A DNA stretch of 64,000 bases, taken from contig CP011020.1 in NCBI GenBank assembly GCA_001023535.1, positions 3,919,734 to 3,983,733 on the forward strand. Direction: 5' to 3'. The notes under the pieces are model-generated. The model ran no database searches and was not told where the DNA came from. It worked only from the letters and a program-made list of their open reading frames with translations. The first letter of the stretch is position 1. Every line of letters starts with the position of its first letter. Positions 50,201 to 59,300 of the stretch are shown one piece after another. This DNA comes from Pseudomonas chlororaphis. Lineage in GTDB: Bacteria > Pseudomonadota > Gammaproteobacteria > Pseudomonadales > Pseudomonadaceae. Position numbers and translations under genes: made by a program.

Positions 50201-53200
50201 GCGCGACGGGTCGCCCGCCAAGGTGGCGTCGGTCGGCACCAGGTAGGCCACCAACTGCGGCCCGCTAAGGCCGGGTACCGCCAGCACGGCCGCGGCACGG
50301 ATCGACGCCAATGCCAGGAGCCGGGCTTCGATTTCCCCCAGTTCGATGCGGAAGCCGCGGATCTTCACCTGATGGTCGATGCGCCCGACGTATTCGATCA
50401 CGCCATCGGCGCGGCAGCGCGCCAGGTCGCCGGTGCGATACAGCCGGCCGCCCTCGCCGCCGAACGGGTCGGGGACAAAGCGCAGGCAGGTCAGGTCGGC
50501 ACGGTTCAGGTAGCCCCGCGCCAGGCCCGCGCGGCCGATGTACAACTCGCCAATGCACCCGGCGGCCACCGGGTTCAGGTCGCCGTCGAGCAAGTACCAC
50601 GACAGGTCGCCAATCGGCTCGCCGATCGGGCTGCTGACGTCGCGCTGCAAATCGGCTTCGCCCAGCGGACGATAGGTCACGTGGACCGTGGTCTCGGTGA
50701 TGCCGTACATGTTGATCAATCGCGGCGCGCGGTCGCCGAAGCGCTCGAACCATGGCCGCAGGTGCTTGACGTCCAGCGCCTCGCCGCCGAACACCACATA
50801 ACGCAGCGCCAGGGCTTGCGCATCCGTGGCTGAGGCGCAAGCCACCTGCATCAGCGGCTTGAACGCCGACGGGGTCTGGTTCAGCACGGTGACGCCTTCG
50901 CGGCAGAGCAAGGCATGAAACTCTTCCGGCGAACGGCTGGTGTCGTACGGCACCACCACCAACCGGCCGCCGTACAGCAACGCACCGAAGATTTCCCAGA
51001 CCGAGAAGTCGAACGCAAAGGAATGGAACAGGGTCCAGACGTCGTGTGCGCCAAACTCGAACCACTGCGCGGTGGCCTCGAACAGCCGCAGCACATTGTG
51101 ATGGGCCAGCAACGTGCCCTTCGGCTGCCCGGTGGAACCGGAGGTGTAGATCACGTAGGCCAGGTTGTCCGCAGACATGGCCACGCCCGGGTTGGCATCG
51201 CTGTAGCCAAGCGGATCCTCATCCACCCGCAGGCAGCGCACGCTGTCGGGCACCGGCAAACGGTCGAGCACCTGGGCCTGGGTCACCAGCAGCCCGATCC
51301 CGCTGTCGGCGATCATGTAGGCCAGGCGTTCCTCGGGGTAGCTGGGGTCCAGCGGCACATAGGCGCCGCCGGCCTTGAGGATGGCCAGCAGCCCCACCAC
51401 CAGCTCCAGGCCGCGCGCCATGCCCAGCCCGACGCGCACGTCCGGCCCGACACCGGCCTCGATCAGCCGATGGGCCAGGCGATTGGCCCGGGCATTGAGC
51501 TGGTGATAGCTCAGGTGCTGGTCCAGATGACTCAACGCAATGGCGTCGGGGGCTCGCAGGGCCTGGGCCTCGATCCGCTGGTGCAGGCATTCATGGCTCG
51601 GGAAATCCGCCCGTTGCGGGTTCCACAGGCCCAACATGGCCTGCTGTTCGGCGGCATCGAGCAGCGGCACCTGGCTGATGCGTTGTCCACAGTCGGCGAC
51701 CAGCGCCTGGAGCAGGTTCGTCCAGTGCCGGCCCATGCGTTCGATGGTCGCGGCCTCGAACAGGTCGGTGGCGTAGGTCAGTTCGGCCCAGAGCTGGTCC
51801 GCCGATTCGTAGGTGTCCAGGGTCAGGTCGAACTTGGCGGTGTCGCTGTCCCAGGTCAGGGCCTGGACATCGACGTGCGTCAACTGCGCTACCGAGCCGC
51901 GGGGCTGGCGCGCCTGGTGGTTGTGCAGCACCTGGAACAACGGGCTGTGGCTGAGGCTGCGTTCCGGTTGCAGCGCGTCCACCAGTTGCTCGAACGGCAA
52001 GTCCTGGTGGGCCTGGGCCCCGAGCACGTTGTCGCGCACCTGCTGCAACAAGCTACGCAGGCTTTGCTGGCTGTCGATCTCAGCCTTGAGCACCTGGGTG
52101 TTGACGAAGAAGCCGATCAGCCCTTCGGTTTCGACCCGGTTACGGTTGGCCACGGGCACGCCAACGCGAATGTCGGCCTGGCCGCTGTAGCGATGCAACA
52201 GGGTCTGGAACGCCGCCAGCAACACCACGAACAAGGTGACGTTTTCCCGCTGGGCCAGTTGCGTGAGGTCGGCGGCCAGGGAGGCACTCAAGGGCACTTG
52301 CAGGCGTGCGCCGCGATGGCTTTGTTCGGCCGGTCGCGGCCGGTCGGTGGGCAATTCCAGCAACGGTGGGTTATCACCCAGGCGTTGGGTCCAGTAGCTC
52401 AACTGACGCTCGCGCTCACCGGCGTCCATCCAATGTCGCTGCCACGCGGCATAGTCGGCGTACTGCACCGCCAGCGCTGCCGAAGCCGGTGCCTGGCCGG
52501 TGCTGAAGGCAGCGTAGGTGTCCATCAGCTCATCGACCATGACCTGCATCGACCAGCCATCGGAGACGATGTGGTGCTGGGTCAGCACCAGCACGTGGTC
52601 CTCAGCCGCCAGACGCATCAGCGTGACCCGCATCAGCGGGCCCTGGTGCAGATCAAACAGGCCGCGGGTTTCTTCCGCCACCCGCCTCAAGAGCGCCGCG
52701 TCGTCGAGGTCGGCGGGCAACGCCTGCACAGCGATGTCCAGCGAGGCAACCGGGTCGATGGTCTGCCACGCCTGCCCATCGTGCTCGACGAAGCGCGTGC
52801 GCAAGGATTCGTGACGGGCCAGCAGCGCATCGAAACTGCGCTGCAACGCCGGCAGGTCCAGCGCCCCGCGCAGGCGCAACGCCGCCGGGATGTGATAGGC
52901 GGTGCTGGTGGGCTCCAGTTGCCAGAGAAACCACTGGCGCTCCTGGGCATACGACAACGGCATCAACGACTGTCGCGGCAACGCCACCAGCGGCGGCTCC
53001 CGATGCGCTTGCTCCACGCCCAGGGCCGCGACGAAATCCCTGAGCACGCTGTGTTCGAACAAGGTGCGCAGCGGCACCTGGACCTTCAACGCCTGGCGCA
53101 CCCGGGTCATCACCTGGGTGACCAGCAACGAGTGGCCACCGAGTTCGAAGAAGTGGTCGTCCAAGCCCACCCGCTCAAGCTTGAGCACGTCTTGCCAGAT

Positions 53201-56200
53201 GCCGGCCACGATGTGCTGGGTGGCGCTGCGGGGGGCCGCGTAGGTGCCTTGCGACGGGCTGGCTTGCGGGGCCGGCAGCGCCTTGCGATCGACCTTGCCG
53301 TTGGGGGTCAGCGGCAGGTTCGCGAGGAACACCAGGTGCGCCGGAACCATGTATTCCGGCAACTGCGCCTTCAACGCGGCCTTGATGTCGTTGCGCAGCG
53401 CCTGTTGGTTTTGCGCATCCGGCATGGCCTGGTCACGGGGCACCACATAGCCCACCAGTTGCGCACCGGTCGCCCCTTCGTGGGCCACCACCACGCTTTC
53501 ACGCACCTGGGCGAGGGCCAGCAGCGCCGCCTCGATTTCGCCCAGTTCGATGCGCAGGCCACGGATCTTCACCTGATGGTCGATGCGGCCGATGTACTCG
53601 ACCACGCCTTCGGCCCGATACCGGGTCAGGTCACCGGTGCGGTACAGGCGCGCGCCGGTGCGGGAGAATGGGTCCGGCACGAAGCGCTCCGCCGTCAGGG
53701 CCGGGCGCTGGAAATAGCCGCGGGCCAGGCCGTCGCCGCCGATCAGCAACTCACCGGGAGCGCCGGGCGGGTTGAGCGCCAGGTCGCTGCCGACGACGTA
53801 CAGCGCGGTATTGTCCAGCGGGGTGCCGAGGAACGGCCGGCTGTTGTCCAGGCTCAGCGGGTGCACGGCCGACCAGATCGTGGTCTCGGTCGGGCCGTAG
53901 AGGTTCCAGACCTTCGGCGACAGGGCCAGCAGTCGTTGCGCCAACGCCAGCGGCAAGGCTTCGCCGCCGCACAGCAAGGTGCGTCCGGCCAGTCGTGCCG
54001 CGTGTTCATGGTCCAGCAACATGCGCCAGCTCGATGGCGTGGCTTGCAGCACCGTCACAGCGTGACGCTCCACCAGCGCCAGTACCGCTTGCGGGTCCTG
54101 GTGAACATGCTGCCCGGTCAACACGACGCAGGCCCCGGCGGACAACGGCCCGTAGATTTCCAGTCCAAAGATATCGAACGAAAACGTCGTCAGCGACAGC
54201 ATGCGGTCGCTGGCGTCCAGGCCCGGCCGGGCGATCATGCTGCTGATGAAATTGCCCAGCGCGCCATGGCGCACCATCACGCCCTTGGGCTTGCCGGTGG
54301 AACCGGAGGTGTAGATCACGTAGGCCAGGTGTTCGGCATTCAGCGACACTACCGGACAGGTGTGCGGAGCCTGCTGCAACGCCGCGTCGGGCTGGTCGAG
54401 CAACAGCGTCGGCAAGCCGGCCGGAATCGGCAGCACGCCTTGCAGGCGGGCCTGGGTCAACAGCAACCGCAAGCCACTGTCCTCGATCATGTAGGCCAGA
54501 CGATCCTCGGGGTACGCCGGGTCCAGGGGCACGTAGGCGCCCCCGGCCTTGAGGATCGCCAGCAGGCCGACAATCATCTCGGCGCTGCGCTCCACCGCGA
54601 TGCCCACCGGCTGGTCGGGCGTCACGCCCAGCGCAATCAGCCGATGGGCGAGCTGGTTGGCGCGCGCCTCCAGTTGGCCGTAGGTCAGGACCTGCTCTTC
54701 GACGATCAAGGCGACCGCCTCCGGCGTGCGGCGTGCCTGTTCGGCGATGCGCTGGTGCACGCAGGCCGCGTCGCCATGCTCGACCGTGCGCAACCAATCC
54801 TGCCGGGCCACTTGCTGCTGGGCCGCATCGAGCAGCGGCAGTTCGCCGATGCGTTGCTGCGGCGTCTCGACGATGCCGCGCAACAGGTTCAGCCAGTGCC
54901 CGGCCAGACGCTCGATGGTCCGGGCGTCGAACAGGTCGGTGGCATAGGTCAGTTCAGCGGCAACGCCTTGCTCGGTTTCATAGGCGCCCAGGGTCAGGTC
55001 GAACTGAGCGGTGCGCCCTTCCCACACCAGATCCTCGATGCTCAGTTGCGGCAGTTGCCGTTGCCGGGCCTGTTCTGCGCTGGCGCTCTGGTGGTTGAAC
55101 ATGACCTGGAAGATCGGGCTGTGGCTGAGGCTGCGCTCCGGTTGCAGGGCTTCGATCAATTGCTCGAACGGCAGGTCCTGGTGCGCCTGGGCAGCCAGGG
55201 CCGATTGCTTGACCTGGTCGAGCAGCCGGTCGAACGGCAACTGCCCGTCGACCTCGGCACTGAGCACCTGGGTGTTGACGAAGAAACCGATCAGGCCTTC
55301 GGTCTCGACCCGGTTGCGGTTGGCCACCGGCACGCCGACGCGAATCTGCGACTGGCCGCTGTAGCGGTGCAGCAGTGCCTGGAACGAGGCCAGCAGCACC
55401 ATGAACAGGCTGACCCCTTCGCGCTGGGCCAACTGCTTGAGGGCCGCGCCCAGCGCGGGTGGCAGGTTCAGGTCCAGGCGGGCGCCGCGAAAGCTTTGCA
55501 CGGGCGGGCGCGGCCGATCGAGGGGCAGCTCCAGTACAGGTTGTTCACCACCCAGGGTCTCGACCCAGTAGGCCAACTGCCGCTCACGTTCACCGGCCTC
55601 GAGCCAGTGCCGCTGCCAGATCGCGTAGTCGGCGTATTGCACCGGCAGTTCCGGCAACGCCAGGGCCGCATCGGCACCGTCGGCAGCCGTGAGGAACGCA
55701 TAGTGGCGCACCAGTTCATCCACCAGCACCTGCATCGACCAGCCATCGGAGATGATGTGATGCTGGATCAACACCAGCACATGGTCGTCCTCGCCGATTT
55801 CCAACAGCGACACCCGCAGCAACGGCCCCTGGCGCAGATCGAAGGGGCGCGCGGTTTCATCTTCGACGAAAGCCTTGATGCGCTCGTCCTCGCTGGCCGG
55901 CGCACCACCCGCCAATGACTCGATCGCAATGCGCAGCGACAGATGCGGGTGGATCACCTGCACGGTCTGCTCGCCGTGTTCGATGAAGGTGGTGCGCAGG
56001 CTCTCGTGGCGCTCGACCACGGCGTTGAAACTGCGCTCCAGGGCCGGCACGTCGAGGCGGCCCTTGAGGCGCAAGGCCGTGGGGATGTGATACGCCGGGC
56101 TGTGGGGGTCCATCTGCCACAGGAACCACTGGCGCTCCTGGGCGTAGGACAGCGCGATGTGCTCGAACCCGGAACGCACCTCGGGAATCGGCAGGTTGGC

Positions 56201-56305
56201 CGGCGAGACGCCCTCTTCGAGCATCTTCTCCAGGTACAGCCTGCGTTTGTCCAGCGGCAGAGTGATAAAGCGCTTGGCAATCCTCAAAGCAACACTCTTG
56301 TCCAT
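41261..56305 (-). CDS. Four-module non-ribosomal peptide synthetase with terminal thioesterase
   Basis: The 5014-residue protein has domain order C-A-T / C-A-T-E / C-A-T / C-A-T-TE. Landmarks: C1 HHIISDGWS at about 182; A1 near 710, hand-read code DILQLGLIW (Gly); T1 GGHSL near 1051. C2 HHIVSDGWS is near 1243; A2 near 1762, DFWNVGMVH (Thr); T2 GGDSI near 2120. E domain HHLVVDGVSW is near 2306; C3 HHILMDGWS near 2776. A3 is near 3287, DVWHVSLID (Ser); T3 GADSI near 3630; C4 HHILIDGWS near 3842. A4 is near 4345, DGEACGGVT (basic side chain, perhaps hydroxyornithine); T4 near 4691; TE GWSLGG near 4824. Its ATG shares one base with the upstream synthetase stop (TGATG), after GGAGGAAG. C3 and C4 are both of the type that follows an epimerase, yet only module 2 has one. 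Pyoverdine-type siderophore assembly is the best fit. Confidence 0.93.
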   Translation of the reverse strand: MDKSVALRIAKRFITLPLDKRRLYLEKMLEEGVSPANLPIPEVRSGFEHIALSYAQERQWFLWQMDPHSPAYHIPTALRLKGRLDVPALERSFNAVVERHESLRTTFIEHGEQTVQVIHPHLSLRIAIESLAGGAPASEDERIKAFVEDETARPFDLRQGPLLRVSLLEIGEDDHVLVLIQHHIISDGWSMQVLVDELVRHYAFLTAADGADAALALPELPVQYADYAIWQRHWLEAGERERQLAYWVETLGGEQPVLELPLDRPRPPVQSFRGARLDLNLPPALGAALKQLAQREGVSLFMVLLASFQALLHRYSGQSQIRVGVPVANRNRVETEGLIGFFVNTQVLSAEVDGQLPFDRLLDQVKQSALAAQAHQDLPFEQLIEALQPERSLSHSPIFQVMFNHQSASAEQARQRQLPQLSIEDLVWEGRTAQFDLTLGAYETEQGVAAELTYATDLFDARTIERLAGHWLNLLRGIVETPQQRIGELPLLDAAQQQVARQDWLRTVEHGDAACVHQRIAEQARRTPEAVALIVEEQVLTYGQLEARANQLAHRLIALGVTPDQPVGIAVERSAEMIVGLLAILKAGGAYVPLDPAYPEDRLAYMIEDSGLRLLLTQARLQGVLPIPAGLPTLLLDQPDAALQQAPHTCPVVSLNAEHLAYVIYTSGSTGKPKGVMVRHGALGNFISSMIARPGLDASDRMLSLTTFSFDIFGLEIYGPLSAGACVVLTGQHVHQDPQAVLALVERHAVTVLQATPSSWRMLLDHEHAARLAGRTLLCGGEALPLALAQRLLALSPKVWNLYGPTETTIWSAVHPLSLDNSRPFLGTPLDNTALYVVGSDLALNPPGAPGELLIGGDGLARGYFQRPALTAERFVPDPFSRTGARLYRTGDLTRYRAEGVVEYIGRIDHQVKIRGLRIELGEIEAALLALAQVRESVVVAHEGATGAQLVGYVVPRDQAMPDAQNQQALRNDIKAALKAQLPEYMVPAHLVFLANLPLTPNGKVDRKALPAPQASPSQGTYAAPRSATQHIVAGIWQDVLKLERVGLDDHFFELGGHSLLVTQVMTRVRQALKVQVPLRTLFEHSVLRDFVAALGVEQAHREPPLVALPRQSLMPLSYAQERQWFLWQLEPTSTAYHIPAALRLRGALDLPALQRSFDALLARHESLRTRFVEHDGQAWQTIDPVASLDIAVQALPADLDDAALLRRVAEETRGLFDLHQGPLMRVTLMRLAAEDHVLVLTQHHIVSDGWSMQVMVDELMDTYAAFSTGQAPASAALAVQYADYAAWQRHWMDAGERERQLSYWTQRLGDNPPLLELPTDRPRPAEQSHRGARLQVPLSASLAADLTQLAQRENVTLFVVLLAAFQTLLHRYSGQADIRVGVPVANRNRVETEGLIGFFVNTQVLKAEIDSQQSLRSLLQQVRDNVLGAQAHQDLPFEQLVDALQPERSLSHSPLFQVLHNHQARQPRGSVAQLTHVDVQALTWDSDTAKFDLTLDTYESADQLWAELTYATDLFEAATIERMGRHWTNLLQALVADCGQRISQVPLLDAAEQQAMLGLWNPQRADFPSHECLHQRIEAQALRAPDAIALSHLDQHLSYHQLNARANRLAHRLIEAGVGPDVRVGLGMARGLELVVGLLAILKAGGAYVPLDPSYPEERLAYMIADSGIGLLVTQAQVLDRLPVPDSVRCLRVDEDPLGYSDANPGVAMSADNLAYVIYTSGSTGQPKGTLLAHHNVLRLFEATAQWFEFGAHDVWTLFHSFAFDFSVWEIFGALLYGGRLVVVPYDTSRSPEEFHALLCREGVTVLNQTPSAFKPLMQVACASATDAQALALRYVVFGGEALDVKHLRPWFERFGDRAPRLINMYGITETTVHVTYRPLGEADLQRDVSSPIGEPIGDLSWYLLDGDLNPVAAGCIGELYIGRAGLARGYLNRADLTCLRFVPDPFGGEGGRLYRTGDLARCRADGVIEYVGRIDHQVKIRGFRIELGEIEARLLALASIRAAAVLAVPGLSGPQLVAYLVPTDATLAGDPSRQGQWRDAVRAELRATLPEHMLPAHLVLLEQLPLTANGKLNRNALPSPGTDTVTQAYQAPQSELEQRLASLWQEVLKRPQVGLDDNFFELGGDSIISIQVVSRARQAGIRLSPKDLFQHQSVRRLALVATLEDDQAGIDQQPVEGPALLLPIQQQFFDEAIPTRHHWNQSVLLKPRIALEADKLEQVLRALVNHHDALRLGFTQQPSGWVAAYRPLERPSDDWLWQADVADSAELETLGNRAQRSLDLQDGPLLRAVLANLADGSQRLLLVIHHLVVDGVSWRILLEDLQNAYQQVHQGQALKLPVKTHAFKDWSERLQRYAASPALQQERAYWLDGLGACGNDLPCERLDAGQQNRLQATVMTRLDANLTRQLLQEAPSAYRTQVNDLLLTALARVIGRWTEQPSVLIQLEGHGREALFDDIDLTRTVGWFTSLFPVCLTPLDGPGESVKQIKEQLRSIPNKGIGFGVLRHFGDASTRQAFANLPTPRITFNYLGQFDGSFAGDDDALFTPAQENAGLDQSADAPMGNWLTLNGQVYGGELSIAWNFSRERFHPATLERLADEYAQELALLIGHCVEPGSVGLTPSDFPLAGLTQAQLDGLPMPARQVVDVYPLSAMQQGMLFHSLYEHAAGDYINQVRLDVEGLDPQRFQQAWQAAVEGHDILRTSFVWQGLERAVQVVHKQLAMPFTVLDWRERSDTHAGLDALAEAEQARGFDLTQGPLLRMTVVQLDERRCHLIYTNHHILMDGWSNSQLLGEVLQRYAGQPVPATAGRYRDYIDWLQRQDPQLSQAWWASQLADLQEPTRLAHAIQRPADDQPREGHGERHQLIDALQTRLLSEFARQQKVTLNTLVQAAWLLLLQRLTGQQTVAFGATVAGRPTELAGVEQQIGLFINTLPVIASPLPAQTVGQWLQSVQAQNLALREHEHTPLFDIQRWAGQNGEALFDNILVFENYPVSQALEQGAPGQLRFSHIQNHEQTNYPLTVVVNAGETLALQYSYRREAFAEGVVEQLSSLLGNLLRQMTQSAETTLGELALLDSAQVQVIEQWNATAQPFALDQAVHRLIEAQALRTPDAIALVFGDQALDYRQLNERANQLAHALIERQVGPDTLVGIAMERSLEMVVGLLGILKAGGAYVPLDPEYPRERLGYMIQDSGIGLLLTQPQVLGALPLPQGLPSLCLTPAGEAFDAYPRANPEVAVQPENLAYVIYTSGSTGQPKGAGNAHRALVNRLVWMQQAYGLTPADTVLQKTPFSFDVSVWEFFWPLMVGARLVVAAPGAHRDPARLIELIEREQVSTLHFVPSMLQAFLQAADVQRCTSLTRIVCSGEALPVQVQVQVFAKLPGAGLYNLYGPTEAAIDATHWTCREEGRDSVPIGQPIANLSTHILDSGLNPLPVGVAGELYLGGVGLARGYHRRPGLSAERFVASPLGGGQRLYRTGDLARYRADGVIEYVGRIDHQVKLRGLRIELGEIEARLMAHAAVREAVVVACDVAGSQQLVAYLVAVDPAEPARHPPLNGQLDAWLGESLPDYMVPAHRVWLAQMPLSPNGKLDRKRLPALELAAAEHVAPANATERTLVQIWQGVLGVESVGVTDNFFNLGADSIISIQVVSRAREQGIDLSPKDIFQHPTVRQLAERVMSAEPVTSAASALVDMPLHGLTEQQVRQLPLPQGQLGGLYRLSPMQQGMLFLGLNSPEADLYINQLSIPVQGLEPARFQAAWEAVSRRHDILRSGFLWQDMAEPLQFVLADAPLPISLLDWREQDVSAQALQHLADRERARGFDLDRPPLQRLLLVRIGADSYQLIWTYHHILIDGWSSSQLIGEVLSLYSGRDLPEAVPYRHYINWLAQQDASGGERFWRRHLADLDEPTYLADAVPRKEEGQGRGHEALYSRLGEARTEQFKAFARDQQVTLNTLVQGAWLVLLSRYSGQRCVAFGATVAGRPASLPASESILGLFINTLPVIKQVCAEQPVGPWLRDLQDYNLDMREREYTPLTDVQRWAGRAGQSLFDSIIVFENHPIDQALREWRDDSLKFGESSAAGLTNFPMDLMVTLEDGLVIEYMFLREHFDRATVEGIRANMEGLLAALCEDAARPLGRLGLVTGQALAAQAAEPSLVPVPVPVHVRIGQWAARDSEQTAVIFDGQRFSYGQIEARANRLAHALIAEGVGPDVRVGVALPRSEQMIVALLAVLKAGGAYVPLDATYPRERLSYLMDDSGIALLLSDSRLDAVLPTRANLHVLALDRLNLDDLPGTAPQVTVQPENLAYVIYTSGSTGLPKGVGVGHGALAMHCQAIGQRYEMSTADCELHFMSFAFDGAHERWLTPLTHGARLLIRDDSLWTAEQTFNALHEHGVTVAAFPPVYLQQLAEHAEQQGNPPPVRVYCFGGDAVPQASFELARRALKPRYIINGYGPTETVVTPLIWKAGAEQTCGAAYAPIGTLVGQRCGYVLDHDLNRLPVGVAGELYLGGALARGYLGRAGGTAERFVADPFGGAGARLYRTGDLVRQREDGTLDYLGRIDQQVKIRGFRIEPGEIEARLKQLPGVRDAAVVARDGASGKQLVGYVLPVDSTSAGEWCEGLREQLKASLPDYMVPAHLMLLERLPLTPNGKLDRKALPAPGADPARQGYVAPDSALEKALVEIWQDVLKVERVGVTDHFFELGGDSILSLQVVARSRGLKAQGLNLKLRDLMQKPTIAQLVAGLQGQASTPSTVLAMNAEVRGTAPLFCIHAGFGTVFDYEPLARRLSGVRQVLAVQSAMLLDPAWRDASLPAMASAYVAQIRARQPQGPYSLLGWSLGGTLALLMAAQLEREGQQVEFVGLVDSFVPSAAVDRHAVDDWRADLRDFVRVTLPDARLPQLIEGEETVTNLRALLATAMAGEGVASTYLALGADELAHVFCVARHLKHLSLQLDRCPTVAVEPTCWWTPGREAEGLELAAQVGQSVQGEWIDCGHFQIPRDERFLARAEEILAEIVESEVLS

Positions 56306-59300
56306 CAGACTTCCTCCATTTCATCAAGCAGGGCTTCCAGCTTGTTCAGTTTCTGTTCATTGATGGGCCCGTCCGCGGTGTCCAGTTGCGCGACAAACGC
56401 CTTGAGGACGGGGTGCTGGAAAATCAGTTGCGGGGTCAGGCTCAGCCCCAGTTCGAGGGCCATGCGCGAGACGGCATTGACCGCCAGCAGCGAATGGCCG
56501 CCCAACTCGAAGAAGTGATCGTCGCGGCCAACACGCTCCACCGTGAGCACCTGGGCCCAAATCGCGGCCACCTGCTGTTCGAGTGCGCTGGCCGGCGCGA
56601 CATAACCGGCCTGGGACAGGCCAGCGTCCACCGCCGGCAACGCCTTGCGGTCGAGCTTGCCGTTGGGGGTCAGGGGCAGTTGGTCGAGGAACAGCAGGTG
56701 GGCCGGGATCATGTAGTCGGGCAAATGGGCCTTGAGGCCGGCCTTGAGTTGATCGCGCAAGCTGCGCGCCTGCTCGCTGGCGTCCCGGTCGAGTGCCGGG
56801 ACGACCACGTAGGCCACCAGTTGCGGGCCGCCCGGAGCGTCCTGGGCCAACACCGCCACTTCGCGCACCTGGGGTTGCTGCTGCAGCCGCGCTTCGATTT
56901 CCCCCAGCTCGATGCGGAACCCGCGGATCTTCACCTGATGGTCGATACGGCCCAGATATTCGAGCACGCCATCGACGCGATAACGGCACAGGTCGCCGGT
57001 GCGATACAACCGCTCGCCCGCAGTGGAAAACGGATGGGGCACGTACTTCTCGGCGGTCAGCGCAGCCCGACCCAGGTAACCCCGGGTGATGCCTGCGCCG
57101 CTGAGGTACAGTTCCGCCGAAACACCTTGGGGCACCGCTTGCAGGTCGGCATCCAGCAGGTAACTGGCGGTGTGCTTGAGCGGGCGGCCGATGTTCGCCG
57201 TGCCACCGACGGTGCGCCGGGTCCAGGTGGAATAGGTGGTGTCCTCAGAGGGGCCGTAGAGGTCGTAGACATGCTCAAGGGTCGGCGACTCATACAGCGC
57301 CTCCACCAGGCTTTGCTTCAGCGGCTCTCCCGCCAGGTTGATGATCCGCACACTGGCCGGAATCCCGCCGCTGCGCTGCAACGCGGCGATGGCCGACGGC
57401 ACCGTGTTGATCAGGCGCACCTGATCCCGGGCCGGCAGTTGCGGCAGCTCCAGCGCATTGCGGGCGATGATCAGCGAGCCACCGTTGGCCAGGGTCACGA
57501 ACAGCTCCCACACCGACAAGTCGAAGCACACCGAGGTGGACGCCAGCACGCCCTGGATATCTTCGCGACGGTACACCGCGCGCGACCAATCGATCAGCGC
57601 CAGCACGTTGCGATGGGCAATCGCCACGCCTTTGGGCAGGCCGGTGGAACCGCTGGTGTAGATCACGTAGGCCAGGTTGTCCGGGGTCACGCCGGTGCGG
57701 GGGGCAGCGAGGGAATAACCGTCCAGGTCGAGACGATCGAGCATCAGCACCGCCGTGGCCTCAGGCACCGACAAAGTCGCCGCCACTGCCTGTTCGGTCA
57801 GCAGCACCCGCGCACGACTGTCGTCGAGCATGTAGGCCACCCGCTCGGCCGGATAATCCGGATCGAGAGGCACATAAGCACCGCCGGCCTTGAGCACCGC
57901 CAGCAAGGCGATCAGCAACTGCTCGGAGCGCGGCATCGCCACGCCGACGCGGACTTCCGGGCCAACGCCCAATTCGATGAGCTTGTGGGCCAGGCGATTG
58001 GCACGGCCATCCAGCTCGCTGTAGCTCAGTGACGTGTGGGCGAAGGTCACGGCCAAGGCATCCGGCGTGGCTGCCGCCTGGCGGGCGATCACCTGGTGAA
58101 TGCACAGGCTGTGCTCGAACGACCCATCGACCGGGTTCCAGTCGTGGATCAGGCGTTGGTACTCGTCGGCTTCGAGCAGCGGCAGTTCACCGATGAGCGC
58201 ACGGCTGTCGGCCACCATGCCTTGCAGCAAGCGCGTCCAGTGGCGTGCCATGCGGGCGATGGTGGCGGCGTCGAACAGGTCATCGGCGTAGGTCAGCGCC
58301 GCGTGCAGCTTGCCGGCCTTTTCCCAGGTGTCGAGGGTCAAGTCGAACTGGGTGGTGCGGCTCTGCCACGCCAGCATCGACAGCTCCAGGCCCGACGCGG
58401 TGTGCAGGCTGGCGATGTCGGCCACTTGCGGCTGGTGGTTGTACATCACCTGGAACAGCGGCGTATGGCTGAGGCTGCGCTCCACGTTGAGCGCTTCCAC
58501 CAGCCGCTCGAAGGGCAGGTCCTGATGGGCCTGGGCGCCCAGCGCCGTGTCCTTGACCGCGCGCAGCAGCTCATCGACACGGGTCTGGCCGCCCAGCTCG
58601 GTGCGCAACACCTGGGTGTTGACGAAGAAGCCGATCAGCCCTTCGGTCTCGGCCCGGTTACGGTTGGCGATGGGCACGCCGACGCGGATGTCGGTGTGGC
58701 CGGTGTACCGATGCAACAGCACGTTGAATGCGCCGAGCAGGAGCATGAACAACGTGATGTTGTGCTGCTGGGCGGTGGCGCGCAATTGCTCGGCCAGGGC
58801 CGGTTCCACGTCGAACGTGTAACGGGTGCCACGGTAGCTGGGCATCGCCGGGCGCGGATGATCGAGGGGCAACGCCAGCACGGGCTGCTCGTCGCCCAAC
58901 TGGGCCTGCCAATACGCCAGTTGTCGCGCCTGCTCGCCCGCCTCCAGCCAGCGCCGCTGCCAGAGGGCGTAGTCGCTGTACTGGATCGGCAACTCGGCCA
59001 GTTGCGGCGTGGTGCCTGCCTCGAAGGCGTCGTAGCAGCGGATGAATTCGTCGATCAGCACGTTCATCGACCAGCCATCGGAGACGATGTGATGCAAGGT
59101 CAGCAGCAGCACGTGCTCCTGGTCTTGGAGCGCGAGCAGTTCGACGCGTAGCAAAGGCCCTGTGGACAAGTCGAAGGGACGCATCGATTGCGCCTCGGCC
59201 GCACGGCGCACCGCGTGCTCGCGCTCGGCGGCTGGCAAGGCTCGCAGGTCCTGCCGCTCGATCTCCAGGGCAGCGCTGGCGGGCACTTGCACCAGGCTGT

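Noticed and set aside
43721..50833. Very long open frame on the plus strand opposite the NRPS gene (another at 50915-55918)
   Set aside because: These are shadows of the high-GC, codon-biased NRPS reading frame. They are rich in Gln, His, Leu and Arg without any recognisable domain, and the minus strand has complete NRPS motifs.
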